A DNA stretch of 64,000 nt, taken from positions 1,426,001-1,490,000 of the forward strand of contig NZ_PHQX01000001.1 of assembly GCF_002803515.1 (NCBI RefSeq). Direction: 5' to 3'. The position numbers were made by a program, and so were the translations under genes. The stretch is from Stenotrophomonas lactitubi (GTDB taxonomy: Bacteria; Pseudomonadota; Gammaproteobacteria; Xanthomonadales; Xanthomonadaceae). The notes under the pieces were generated by a model. The model was not told where the DNA came from and searched no databases. It saw nothing but the letters and a program-made list of their open reading frames with translations. Of the stretch, positions 1 through 7,913 are shown one piece after another; within the stretch, counting starts at the first letter, position 1; every line of letters begins with the position of its first letter.

Positions 1-222
1 CAGCCCCTGCACGCGGATCAGGCTGGGGTCGATGGACTGCAGCAGGCCCAGGCCGAAGGCAGCGGTCTTGCCGCTGCCGGTAGGGGCTTGGGCAATGACA
101 TCGCGGCCATCAAGAATGGCGGGCAGGCTCTGCGCCTGGATCGGCGTGAGGGTGGTGTAGCCGAGGGCATCCAGGCCGGGCTGCAGGGCCGGGCTCAGCG
201 GCAGGGTCGAGAAATCAGTCAT
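1..222 (-). CDS. dbpA: ATP-dependent RNA helicase DbpA, N-terminal part (cut by window edge)
   Basis: The first 74 residues of a DEAD-box RNA helicase are visible; the rest lies beyond base 1. The Q motif (GYTTLTPIQ, residues 21-29) and Walker A motif I (APTGSGKT, 46-53) are intact. The stretch after motif I ([12 protein letters not shown]) matches DbpA much better than RhlE or SrmB as I know those families. DbpA is known to use the 23S rRNA hairpin 92 to direct ATP-dependent RNA unwinding during 50S assembly; the C-terminal RNA-binding domain that gives this specificity is not in the window, so the exact paralogue is inferred from the N-terminus. The start is the only in-frame ATG that keeps the family N-terminus. 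Confidence 0.85.
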   Translation of the reverse strand, partial: MTDFSTLPLSPALQPGLDALGYTTLTPIQAQSLPAILDGRDVIAQAPTGSGKTAAFGLGLLQSIDPSLIRVQGL

Positions 223-283
223 GGCGCATTGTACCTGTGCGCGCGGCCGGTCCCGCCGTCGTTCACGATTGAGGGGGCGCCCG

Positions 284-307
284 GTAGCGGCCGACCTTGG
301 TCGGCAC
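284..307. repeat. Short GTAG-type palindrome
   Basis: A hairpin with arms GCCGACC/GGTCGGC and a two-base TT loop, preceded by GTAG. It belongs to the same class as the GTGCCGACC-type hairpins elsewhere in the window (30196, 43841, 46980, 47057, 47126). It lies in the 100-bp gap between dbpA and the next minus-strand gene. Confidence 0.5.
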
Positions 308-324
308 CTCGGCCGAACGTCCCC

Positions 325-597
325 TCAACCCAGCCCCAGGGCCACCAGCCGATCAGCCATCGCCTGCAACTGCTCCGGGGTGGCTGGCTTTCCAGCGGCC
401 CTGGGTTCCAGCAGCAGCTGGTGGAACCACGGGTTGGCGTGCTGCGTGTCGAAATTGAACGCACAGCTTGCCTGCTCGCCCATCACCGCCTGCACGATCC
501 CGATCAGCGTGTCTTCGGCTTCATCGACATTGCCCGGCCCATAGCGATCATCCAGCAGGCGCAACGGGATCGGCAGCAGGGTGGGAGATGCGGGCAT
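325..597 (-). CDS. Conserved-looking small protein of unknown function
   Basis: A 90-residue soluble protein I do not recognise. It has no signal peptide or membrane segment and no cysteine pair. The N-terminal half is acidic (VDEAEDTLIGIVQ) and the C-terminus has a helix-forming stretch (TPEQLQAMADRLVALGLG). Codon use is strongly GC3 like the neighbours, supporting a real gene. It lies between dbpA and a CbrC-like gene on the same strand, with about 45 bp to the upstream gene, so it may share a transcript with it. No function is proposed. Confidence 0.6.
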   Translation of the reverse strand: MPASPTLLPIPLRLLDDRYGPGNVDEAEDTLIGIVQAVMGEQASCAFNFDTQHANPWFHQLLLEPRAAGKPATPEQLQAMADRLVALGLG

Positions 598-641
598 GCC
601 TCAAGTCTAACGATCCACGTTGGACAGGAGCAGGAGGAGAC

Positions 642-1184
642 TCAGGCCGCGTCAACATGGAACTGGATCAGGCCGCAGTGCAGGCACTCGAACGTGTAGA
701 AACCGATATCTCCACCGGGCGCGTAGTCGCTGACCAGCTCCGACCAGAGTATTTCGTCGGCGCTATTGGCCGCGCACCATGCCGCGATGGTCGTTGCCGA
801 GGCCTGACTCACCTGTTCCATGGTGGCGTCGCCCAGGAAGCGGCAGACATCGCTGCAATGTGCCAGCCATTTTTCGCCTTGAAAACTGACATAGCCTGGC
901 GTGCGCAGGGACAGCTCTTCCAAGGCGGTTTCGGGCACTTCTTGGTCGACATCCAGACTGCAGGCAAATGCCACATCCAGTGCCGACGCTGCACGGCCAT
1001 CGGCAATGCACCAAGGGCAGATCTGCTCTGAATAATCTTCGCGCCCTGCGTGGATGGCATCGCGCAGGTACACGTATCCACGCGCTTGCTGGCAGACCCT
1101 GCAGGCAGCCGAGGACGGCCCCACGTTGCCCGTCGCAACCGGGTCCGGGTGGTAGCGGAAGTTTGGAAAGTCATTGATGCTCAT
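642..1184 (-). CDS. CbrC-like (UPF0167) cysteine-rich protein
   Basis: This 180-residue protein matches the CbrC/UPF0167 family: the opening FPNFRYHPDPVATG and three Cys pairs (CRVC near residue 28, CPWC near 57, CLHC near 170) are typical and suggest metal binding. CbrC in E. coli belongs to the creBC regulon and affects colicin E2 tolerance; the biochemical role is unknown. The ATG at 1184 was chosen because the family similarity begins there; an ATG nine bases upstream (1193) would add MDA and cannot be excluded, since neither start has a clear ribosome site. It is about 75 bp downstream of the YeiH-like gene on the same strand. Confidence 0.75.
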   Translation of the reverse strand: MSINDFPNFRYHPDPVATGNVGPSSAACRVCQQARGYVYLRDAIHAGREDYSEQICPWCIADGRAASALDVAFACSLDVDQEVPETALEELSLRTPGYVSFQGEKWLAHCSDVCRFLGDATMEQVSQASATTIAAWCAANSADEILWSELVSDYAPGGDIGFYTFECLHCGLIQFHVDAA

Positions 1185-1258
1185 GGCGTCCATCCAGTGC
1201 AGCGCAGGGGACGTTCTTGTACGACCTGCGGATGGTCCAGGCAAGCTGGGAGGGTCGC

Positions 1259-2338
1259 TCAGCCCAGCACCGCCAGCACACCCTGATGGATCGCCAGGCC
1301 GCCGAACAGCAGCCAGCCGAACAGGATCAGCGCCAGCAGCAGCGGCTTCAGACCGGCCTGACGCAGGGCCGAGACGTGGGTGGTCAGGCCCAGTGCGGCC
1401 ATCGCCATCGCCAGCAGCACCGTATCCAGCTGCACCAGCGCTGCCTGCAGCCCGGCCGGCAGCAGGTGCAGCGAATTGAGGCCGGCAACCGCCACGAAAC
1501 CGAACGCGAACCACGGCACCACGATCCGGGCCTTGCCGCCGTCCGCCGCCGCCTTGCCGCCGCGCGCCAGCCACAGCGACAGCGCGATGAGGAACGGTGC
1601 CAGCAGCATCACCCGCACCATCTTGGTGATGACAGCGGTATCGGCGGCCGGCTCGCTTACCGCGCGTCCGGCGGCGACCACCTGCGCGACCTCGTGCACC
1701 GTCGCGCCGGTGAACAGGCCGTACTGCTGTGCGTCCATCGCCAGCCAGCCATGTGACTGCACCAGCGCGTACAGCGCGGGATACAGGAACATCGCCAACG
1801 TGCCGAACACCACCACCGTCGACACCGCCACCGTCACCTGCGCAGCACGGCCGCGCACCACCGGTTCGGCGGCCATGACGGCGGCCGCACCGCAGATCGC
1901 GCTGCCGGCACCGATCAGCATGGCGGCCTCGCGCTCCATCTTGAACACCCGCACGCCCAGCCAGCAGGCCAGGCCGAAGGTGCTCGCCACCACCAGTACG
2001 TCCATCAGCACGCCGGCGATGCCGACGTGGCCGATGTCCTGGAAGGTCAGCCGCAGGCCGTACAGCACGATGCCCGCGCGCAGCAGCCAATGCTTGGAGA
2101 AGCCGACGCCCGCCGCGCTGGCAGGGGCCAGCCGTGGATAGAACGTGTTGCCGACCACGATGCCAGCGACGATCGCCACGGTCAGCGCGCTCAGGCCGTG
2201 CGCCTGCAGCCAAGGCAGCTCGGCCAGATACAGCGAAGCGGCCGCGACCAGGCCGACCAGCAGCAGGCCGGGCAGCCGCGGCTGCCAGCGCTGGCGCAGG
2301 GCGGGCAGGGACCAGGAGGAGAGAGCAGGGGCGTTCAT
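1259..2338 (-). CDS. yeiH: YeiH-family putative sulfate exporter
   Basis: A 359-residue inner-membrane protein with about ten hydrophobic segments. It carries the YeiH/UPF0324 signatures: a Gly-rich membrane segment (VAIVAGIVVGNT), GSAICGAAAV near the middle, and TGATVHEVAQVVAAG followed by a charged KMVRVMLL stretch. The family is annotated as putative sulfate or sulfite exporters by association with sulfur-responsive LysR proteins; direct transport data are sparse. The start chosen (MNAPALSS) skips a 16-residue extension that lacks family similarity. It is transcribed away from a LysR gene starting about 100 bp upstream; the same divergent yeiE-yeiH arrangement is known in E. coli, which supports both assignments. 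Confidence 0.8.
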   Translation of the reverse strand: MNAPALSSWSLPALRQRWQPRLPGLLLVGLVAAASLYLAELPWLQAHGLSALTVAIVAGIVVGNTFYPRLAPASAAGVGFSKHWLLRAGIVLYGLRLTFQDIGHVGIAGVLMDVLVVASTFGLACWLGVRVFKMEREAAMLIGAGSAICGAAAVMAAEPVVRGRAAQVTVAVSTVVVFGTLAMFLYPALYALVQSHGWLAMDAQQYGLFTGATVHEVAQVVAAGRAVSEPAADTAVITKMVRVMLLAPFLIALSLWLARGGKAAADGGKARIVVPWFAFGFVAVAGLNSLHLLPAGLQAALVQLDTVLLAMAMAALGLTTHVSALRQAGLKPLLLALILFGWLLFGGLAIHQGVLAVLG

Positions 2339-2384
2339 GGCAGTGGAAGGGTCTGGAGAGGCCATGCCAGCGTGCGCTCGCCAC

Positions 2385-2432
2385 ATTGACCTGTAAAACG
2401 AATAATATTGGTGAAAATTACCTATGTGGCAG
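2385..2432. promoter_or_regulatory. AT-rich divergent control region between yeiH and yeiE
   Basis: This is the only AT-rich stretch in the region (AATAATATTGGTGAAAATTACC and flanks) and it sits between divergent starts at 2338 and 2440. It is the expected place for LysR binding and for both promoters. I cannot assign a specific T-N11-A box with confidence. Confidence 0.45.
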
Positions 2433-2439
2433 GTTGAAT

Positions 2440-3315
2440 GTGCGCCTGACCCTTCGCCAGCTGCAGGTCTTCGTCGCCATCGCCGATCACGGCAGCACCA
2501 CGGCCGCCGGCCAGGCCATCGCCCTCTCGCAATCGGCCAGCAGCGCCGCGCTGCAGGAACTGGAGGCGCATTTCGGCACGCCGCTGTTCGACCGCATCGG
2601 CCGTCGTCTGGCGTTGAACGGCCACGGCCGGGCGTTGCTGGAACCGGCGCGCGCGCTGCTGGTCAATGCCGCCGATCTGGAGCGGCAGTTGGCGGCGGGC
2701 GGTGACCCGGCCCAAGGCGCACCACTGCGGCTGGTACTGGCGGCCAGCACCACCATCGGCAACTACCTGCTGCCGCCGCGTATCGCCGAACTGCTGCGGC
2801 AGGCGCCGCAGGCCGAGGTCGATCTGCGCATCGACAACAGTGCAGGCGTGGTGGCGGCCGTTCAACGGTTGGACGTGGATGCAGGATTGATTGAAGGCCC
2901 ATGCCACGAACGCGGACTGCAGGTGACCGCCTGGCAGCAGGATCCGCTGGTGATCGTGGCAGCGGCGGATGCGCCTCCGCGCTGGTCGCTGGATGAACTG
3001 CGCGCAGCGCGTTGGCTGCTGCGCGAACCCGGTTCAGGCACCCGCGAGGCCGTAGAACAGGCATTGCTGCCGTACCTGCACGGCTTCGCACAGACCCTGC
3101 AGCTGGGCAATACCGAAGCCATCAAGCAAGCCGCCATCGCCGGTCTCGGCCTGGCCTGCCTGTCCCGCCACGCGCTGGAAGAACCGCTGGCCCTGGGCCG
3201 CCTGCGCATTCTGGAAACCCCGCTACCCGCCCTGCAGCGCACGCTGTGGCTGGTACGCCACCCCGGCAAGCGATGGTTGCCGGGCCTGCAGGCGTTGTTG
3301 GGGGAAGTGGAGTAG
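2440..3315 (+). CDS. yeiE: LysR-family transcriptional regulator, YeiE-like
   Basis: A 291-residue LysR-type regulator. The winged-helix domain spans residues 1-60 (LRQLQVFVAIADHGSTTAAG, then SQSASSAALQELEAHFGTPLF), followed by a substrate-binding domain. The start is a GTG at 2440 with AGG seven bases upstream; an in-frame TTG two codons earlier is less likely. Its divergent partner is a YeiH-like membrane protein. In E. coli YeiE controls yeiH and responds to sulfite, so a sulfur-related role is inferred here from family and arrangement. LysR proteins usually repress their own gene and activate the divergent one. Confidence 0.82.
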   Translation: MRLTLRQLQVFVAIADHGSTTAAGQAIALSQSASSAALQELEAHFGTPLFDRIGRRLALNGHGRALLEPARALLVNAADLERQLAAGGDPAQGAPLRLVLAASTTIGNYLLPPRIAELLRQAPQAEVDLRIDNSAGVVAAVQRLDVDAGLIEGPCHERGLQVTAWQQDPLVIVAAADAPPRWSLDELRAARWLLREPGSGTREAVEQALLPYLHGFAQTLQLGNTEAIKQAAIAGLGLACLSRHALEEPLALGRLRILETPLPALQRTLWLVRHPGKRWLPGLQALLGEVE

Positions 3316-3364
3316 TCCGCCGCAATCCAGTCGATTGCATCCATTGATGGATCCTGCAGCGATC

Positions 3365-3407
3365 ATCCACGCATGGCGTGGATCTACGTGTCGACCAAGG
3401 TCGACAC
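3365..3407. repeat. Two small palindromes: ATCCACGC and GTGTCGACC types
   Basis: ATCCACGC-ATG-GCGTGGAT (3365-3383) is followed by CTAC and then GTGTCGACC-AA-GGTCGACAC (3388-3407). The first hairpin recurs at 28749, 43676 and 43728; the second type recurs in several gaps of this window. They occupy the 340-bp gap between the LysR gene and uup, together with the larger element at 3471. They are REP-like, and strand cannot be assigned. Confidence 0.75.
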
Positions 3408-3470
3408 CCACCAAGAGCAGGCCATGCCATTCCGACAGATCGCGGGAAACTGTCTGAGGCGGGGTGATGT

Positions 3471-3548
3471 GGGGCTGCAGGACCGTTGGCGCCATGGATG
3501 GCGCCATCGAGCCCCCATGGAGGGGTTTACGGCGTGTCCTGCAGCCCC
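3471..3548. repeat. 78-bp palindromic element, copy 1
   Basis: Perfect 13-bp inverted termini (GGGGCTGCAGGAC / GTCCTGCAGCCCC) enclose two inner hairpins (GGCGCCAT...GGCGCC and a CCCC/GGGG stem). The 60-bp core at 3480-3539 is nearly identical (59 of 60) to the reverse complement of 28554-28613. It lies 110 bp upstream of the uup start and could form a very stable RNA hairpin if transcribed. Confidence 0.85.
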
Positions 3549-3655
3549 GCCATCCCACTGCAAGCCCGCTTCAGGCTGTTGCTGTTGCTGCGGCCGTTGC
3601 CCCGCGGGTGCCGGGCGCCGCCCGGCCAAGCCCCGCAACCCGCTACAATGGTCGG

Positions 3656-5536
3656 ATGCCTCTGATTACTCTGCAAAACGTCGACTTCAGCGTCGGCGGC
3701 CCCCTGTTGCTGGAAAAAGCCGAACTGTCGATCGAACCGGGCGAGCGTATTGCCCTGATCGGCCGCAACGGCGCCGGCAAATCGACCCTGCTCAAGTTGC
3801 TGTCTGGCGACCACAAGCCCGATGACGGCGAAGTGCGCGTGCAGCAGGGCGTGCGCGTAACCCGCCTGGAGCAGGAAGTGCCGCATGGCGCCGCCGGCAG
3901 CGTGTTCGACGTCGTCGCCGACGGCCTGGGCGAACTGGGCCAATGGCTCGCCGAATTCCACCACCTCAGCCACGCCGACGTGTTCGATGGCGAAGCGCTG
4001 GGCAACGTGCAGGCGAAGATCGATGCCGCCAACGGCTGGGGCCTGGATCAGCGCGTCAGCGAGACCCTGACCAAGCTCGACCTCGATGGCGAAGCGGAGT
4101 TCGCGCGCCTGTCCGGCGGCATGAAGCGCCGCGTGCTGCTCGGCCGTGCGCTGGTCTCCAGCCCCGACCTGCTGCTGCTGGACGAACCGACCAACCACCT
4201 GGACATCGAAGCCATCGACTGGCTCGAAATGTTCCTCAAGAACTGGAACGGCAGCGTGGTCTTCGTCACCCATGACCGCCGCTTCCTGCGCGCGCTGGCC
4301 ACCCGCATCGTCGAGATCGATCGCGGCCAGGTCACCAGCTGGCCGGGCGACTGGGCCAACTACGAGCGCCGTCGCGAAGAACGCCTCAACGCACAGGCGC
4401 AGGAAAACGCGCGATTCGACAAGCTGCTGGCGCAGGAAGAAGTGTGGATCCGCCAGGGCATCAAGGCACGCCGCACCCGTGACGAAGGCCGCGTGCGCCG
4501 CCTGAAGGCGATGCGCAACGAGCGTTCGGAGCGCCGCGACCTCAGTGGCAACGTCAAGATGGAAGCGGCCCAGGGCGTGAGCTCGGGCAAGAAGGTCATC
4601 GACATCAAGGACATCTCGTTCGCCTTCGGCGATCGCACGATGGTCCGTGATTTCTCCACCACCATCCTGCGTGGTGACCGCATCGGCCTGATCGGCCCCA
4701 ACGGCAGTGGCAAGACCACGCTGCTGAAGCTGCTGTTGGGCGAGCTGCAGCCGCAGAAGGGTGAAGTCAACGCCGGTACCAACCTGCAGGTTGCGTACTT
4801 CGACCAGTACCGTGCAGTGCTGCGCGAAGACTGGAGCGCGATCGAGAACGTGGCCGAAGGCCGCGATTTCCTCGAGTTCAACGGCAAGCGCAAGCATGTG
4901 CACGCCTACCTGCAGGACTTCATGTTCACCCCCGAGCGCGCGCGCGCGCCGATCACCCGCCTGTCCGGTGGCGAGCGCAACCGCTTGCTGCTGGCCAAAC
5001 TGTTCGCGCAGCCGTCCAACCTGCTGGTGATGGACGAACCGACCAACGACCTGGACGTGGAAACCCTGGAGCTGCTGGAAGAGCTGCTGGGCGAATACAA
5101 CGGCACGTTGCTGCTGGTCAGCCATGATCGTGACTTCATCGACAACGTGGTGACATCCACCCTGGTGATGGAAGGCGATGGCGTGATCGGTGAGTACGTG
5201 GGCGGCTACAGCGACTGGCAGCGTTACGCGGCCAGCGTCGCTGCCGCGCCTGCGGTGGTGTCCGCGGCCAAGTCCGCTACCGCTGCGCCGGTGGCGGCTG
5301 CGGAACCGGCTGCGCCCAAGCGCAAGCTTGCCTACAAGGAAGCGCGCGAGCTGGAGCAGTTGCCCAAGACGATCGAAAAGCTCGAAGGCGATGTCGAAGG
5401 CCTTACTGCAGCGATGAACGATCCGTCGTTCTACACGCGCAGCAGCGCCGAAGTGACCGCGCACACCCAGCAGCTGGCCAAGGTGCAGGCCGAACTGGAT
5501 GCCGCGTACGCGCGCTGGGAAGAGCTGGAAGGCTGA
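3656..5536 (+). CDS. uup: ABC-F family ATPase Uup
   Basis: A 626-residue ABC-F protein with two ATPase cassettes and no membrane segments. Cassette 1 has Walker A GRNGAGKST (about residue 37), LSGGM (about 151) and DEPTNHLD (about 174); cassette 2 has GPNGSGKTT (about 347), LSGGERNRL (about 435) and DEPTNDLD (about 459). The C-terminal ~70 residues are a coiled coil opening with KLAYKEARELEQLPK, the Uup-type DNA-binding tail that separates Uup from EttA and YheS. Uup is known to act at ribosomes and to reduce transposon precise excision and replication-associated damage. The ATG at 3656 starts directly at the conserved PLITLQNVDF. It stands alone, flanked by repeats. Confidence 0.9.
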   Translation: MPLITLQNVDFSVGGPLLLEKAELSIEPGERIALIGRNGAGKSTLLKLLSGDHKPDDGEVRVQQGVRVTRLEQEVPHGAAGSVFDVVADGLGELGQWLAEFHHLSHADVFDGEALGNVQAKIDAANGWGLDQRVSETLTKLDLDGEAEFARLSGGMKRRVLLGRALVSSPDLLLLDEPTNHLDIEAIDWLEMFLKNWNGSVVFVTHDRRFLRALATRIVEIDRGQVTSWPGDWANYERRREERLNAQAQENARFDKLLAQEEVWIRQGIKARRTRDEGRVRRLKAMRNERSERRDLSGNVKMEAAQGVSSGKKVIDIKDISFAFGDRTMVRDFSTTILRGDRIGLIGPNGSGKTTLLKLLLGELQPQKGEVNAGTNLQVAYFDQYRAVLREDWSAIENVAEGRDFLEFNGKRKHVHAYLQDFMFTPERARAPITRLSGGERNRLLLAKLFAQPSNLLVMDEPTNDLDVETLELLEELLGEYNGTLLLVSHDRDFIDNVVTSTLVMEGDGVIGEYVGGYSDWQRYAASVAAAPAVVSAAKSATAAPVAAAEPAAPKRKLAYKEARELEQLPKTIEKLEGDVEGLTAAMNDPSFYTRSSAEVTAHTQQLAKVQAELDAAYARWEELEG

Positions 5537-5568
5537 GGGCTGATCGGCGCCCGGGTGCGCCGATTGCT

Positions 5569-5631
5569 GTAGAGCCGAGCCCATGCTCGGCTCCTGGAAG
5601 CCAAAGCAGCCGAGCGCAGGCTCGGCTCTAC
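5569..5631. repeat. GTAG-bounded (SMAG-type) paired palindrome
   Basis: The element opens with GTAGAGCCGAGC and closes with GCTCGGCTCTAC. Each half is itself a small hairpin (GCCGAGC...GCTCGGC). Copies with the same termini occur at 42404 and 43750. This is the form described for Stenotrophomonas SMAG repeats (GTAG at one end). It lies in the 150-bp gap between convergent uup and a cytochrome gene. Confidence 0.85.
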
Positions 5632-5689
5632 AGAAGAACAGCGGAGCAGGGCGCGGCTACGGATGCGAGGGCGCCGTGGCGCCCATCAA

Positions 5690-6151
5690 TCATTTAACCC
5701 CGTGCAGATCCCGCAGCTGGCTCGTGCGGCTGCCAAAGTACGCCGCCAGATCGGCGATGTCCTGATCGCTCAGGTCCTTCGCCTGCGGTGTCATCAGCGC
5801 ATGCTGGCGGTCACCGGCACGGTAGGCCTGCAGCGCGTGCGCCAGGTAATCGCCATATTGCCCACCCAGCTTCGGGTAGGTCGGATCGATCGGCGCATTG
5901 CCGTCGGCACCGTGGCAATCGATGCAGCTCTGGCTGGTGGCCTTGCTCTTGACCTTGGCGCGGGCCTCACCGGCGGCTTCACGCCCGGCAGGCAGGCCAG
6001 CGGATGAAGACGATCCGTGCTCGCCGCTGGCATGGCCGGGATCGCCGGCGGATTTCTCGCTGTTCTCCACCTGTGACTGCGAGCAGGCCGCCAGCAGCAG
6101 GGCGACGGACAGGGCGATGGCGTGACGCAGTGGATGCGCGGCTTTCGACAT
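5690..6151 (-). CDS. Class I c-type cytochrome, predicted lipoprotein
   Basis: A 153-residue secreted haem protein. The N-terminus has a lipoprotein signal (ALLLAAC, Cys at about 22), then a low-complexity Ser/Gly/His linker, then one CIDCH haem-binding motif with a downstream distal Met (ALMTPQ). The order of motifs fits a cytochrome c553/c4-like domain. It would sit on the periplasmic face of a membrane and shuttle electrons. It follows another single-haem cytochrome by nine bases on the same strand, so the two are probably co-transcribed and may work as a pair, as the two halves of a cytochrome c4 do; that pairing is an inference. The partner oxidase is not in the window. Confidence 0.85.
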   Translation of the reverse strand: MSKAAHPLRHAIALSVALLLAACSQSQVENSEKSAGDPGHASGEHGSSSSAGLPAGREAAGEARAKVKSKATSQSCIDCHGADGNAPIDPTYPKLGGQYGDYLAHALQAYRAGDRQHALMTPQAKDLSDQDIADLAAYFGSRTSQLRDLHGVK

Positions 6152-6160
6152 GGGCGGGCC

Positions 6161-6556
6161 TTACTTGACGGTGGACAGGTAAACAGCGAGATCGGCGATC
6201 TCCTGTTCGCTGAAACTCATCGACTGTGCCTGCATCGTGGGATGCCGGCGCTTGCCCTGGCGGTACTCGGTCAGGGCCTGGGTCAGGTACTGCTGGGTCT
6301 GGCCACCGATCTTCGGTACCCGGTAACTGGGGTAGGCGTTCTTGTAACCGGTGATACCGTGGCAACCCTGGCAGGTATAGGCCAGCACACGGCCATTGTC
6401 GAAACTGCCGGTGGGCGTGGCGGCCGCCGGCACAGGGGCCGTAGCCGGTGCCGGGGTGGGTGCTGCAGGAGCAGAAGCAGGAGCGGGCTGTGCGGCGGCC
6501 CCGAGGGGCAGGAGGACGGCCAGAGCGAGACAAGCGGCGAGCGGCTGCGGGCGCAT
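6161..6556 (-). CDS. Class I c-type cytochrome, periplasmic
   Basis: A 131-residue single-haem cytochrome with a cleavable signal peptide (ACLALAVLLPLGAAAQ), an Ala/Pro-rich linker, a CQGCH haem site and a methionine-containing distal stretch (HPTMQAQSMSF). The ATG at 6556 was chosen because it begins the signal peptide and has GGAAAAG in front; an upstream in-frame ATG would add 26 residues without signal character. It is the first gene of a two-cytochrome unit. The YKNAYPSYRVPKIGGQ and YPKLGGQY stretches align in the two proteins, suggesting an old duplication. The terminal oxidase or dehydrogenase served is unknown. Confidence 0.85.
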   Translation of the reverse strand: MRPQPLAACLALAVLLPLGAAAQPAPASAPAAPTPAPATAPVPAAATPTGSFDNGRVLAYTCQGCHGITGYKNAYPSYRVPKIGGQTQQYLTQALTEYRQGKRRHPTMQAQSMSFSEQEIADLAVYLSTVK

Positions 6557-6761
6557 GGTGTCTTTTCCGGGGATTCGGGTCTGGTCGTTCCGGCGTGGGG
6601 TACGGAACGACCCGAGTATAGCCTCAGGTTTCATCTAGCTGAAATGGGGTTGGCCCGACCGGCGGCGTGAATGCACCATGACCTTTGGGATATGGTGTTG
6701 CCGTGAAGTGGTGCATTACTTTGCTACCACACCTGCCCACGCATCCTCCAGGGATCTGACG

Positions 6762-7913
6762 ATGTCGCACCAAACCTTCCTGCCCGGCCCCCGCAGCGGA
6801 CTCTGCGCTGCCGCGCTGCTGCTCTCCACCTCCCTGCTGCTGAGCGGTTGCGCCGCTGGGCCCAACAACGAGGCCAAGGCGGCCGAGACCAAGGACGAGA
6901 AGAAGGTCGACGCGGTGCCGGTGGAAGTGGCCGTGGCCAGCCATCGCGCAGTGGCCGCCAGCTACACCGGAACCGCGGCACTGGAGCCGCGCGCCGAATC
7001 GCAGGTGGTGGCCAAGACCTCTGGCGTCGCGTTGGCGGTGCTGGTCGAGGAAGGGCAGCGGGTCAGCGCCGGGCAGCCTCTGGTGCGGCTGGATCCGGAC
7101 CGCGCGCGCTTGTCCGTAGCGCAGAGCGAAGCGCAGATGCGCAAGCTGGAAAACGACTATCAGCGTGCACAGAAGCTGGTCAGCCAGCAGCTGGTCAGTG
7201 CGGCCAGCGTCGACCAGCTGCGCTACGACCTGGAAAACATCCGCGCCCAGTACCGCCTGGCCACGCTGGAACTGTCGTACACCACCGTGGTCGCACCGAT
7301 TTCCGGCGTGATCGCCTCGCGGTCGATCAAGACCGGCAACTTCGTGCAGATCAACACGCCGATCTTCCGCATCGTCGACAACTCGCGGCTGGAAGCCACC
7401 CTCAACGTGCCCGAGCGTGAGCTGGCGACGTTGCGCGCAGGCCAGCCGGTCACGTTGTCGGCCGATGCGCTGCCGGGCCAGACCTTCACCGGTGTCGTCG
7501 ACCGCATCGCGCCAGTGGTCGATTCGGGCAGTGGCACCTTCCGTGTGGTCAGCGCCTTCGATGGCGCCGCGCAGTCGCTGCAGCCGGGCATGTTCGGCCG
7601 CATCCGCATCGACTACGACCAGCGTGCCGATGCGCTGGTGGTGCCGCGCCTGGCACTGCTGGACGATGGCGAGCCGGCGGTGTTCCGGGTGCGCGAGGGC
7701 AAGGTCGCGCGGGTGCCGGTCAAGCTTGGCTACGCCGAAGGGCCCTGGGTGGAGATCCGTGAGGGCCTGGCCGCTGGCGACCAGATCGTCACCGCCGGCA
7801 AGGTCGCCCTGCGCGATGGCACGGCAGTGCAGGTGATCGCCGATCCGAAGGCCAAGGCGAAGACGGTAGCCACCTCGGCCAAGCCGGCAGAGAAGGCCGG
7901 GAGCACGCAATGA
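6762..7913 (+). CDS. RND efflux periplasmic adaptor (membrane fusion protein), lipoprotein
   Basis: A 383-residue HlyD/AcrA-type adaptor. The N-terminus is a lipoprotein signal ending LLLSGC (Cys at about 26). A biotinyl-lipoyl half (VVAKTSGVALAVLVEEGQRVSAGQPL) precedes a helical hairpin (residues ~105-160), and the second lipoyl half (YTTVVAPISGVIASR) and beta-barrel follow. It anchors in the inner membrane and would link the two downstream permeases to an outer-membrane TolC-type channel, which is not encoded here. The gene ends with a 4-base ATGA overlap with the next gene, so translation is likely coupled. The ATG at 6762 begins the signal peptide. Substrates cannot be read from sequence. 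Confidence 0.88.
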   Translation: MSHQTFLPGPRSGLCAAALLLSTSLLLSGCAAGPNNEAKAAETKDEKKVDAVPVEVAVASHRAVAASYTGTAALEPRAESQVVAKTSGVALAVLVEEGQRVSAGQPLVRLDPDRARLSVAQSEAQMRKLENDYQRAQKLVSQQLVSAASVDQLRYDLENIRAQYRLATLELSYTTVVAPISGVIASRSIKTGNFVQINTPIFRIVDNSRLEATLNVPERELATLRAGQPVTLSADALPGQTFTGVVDRIAPVVDSGSGTFRVVSAFDGAAQSLQPGMFGRIRIDYDQRADALVVPRLALLDDGEPAVFRVREGKVARVPVKLGYAEGPWVEIREGLAAGDQIVTAGKVALRDGTAVQVIADPKAKAKTVATSAKPAEKAGSTQ

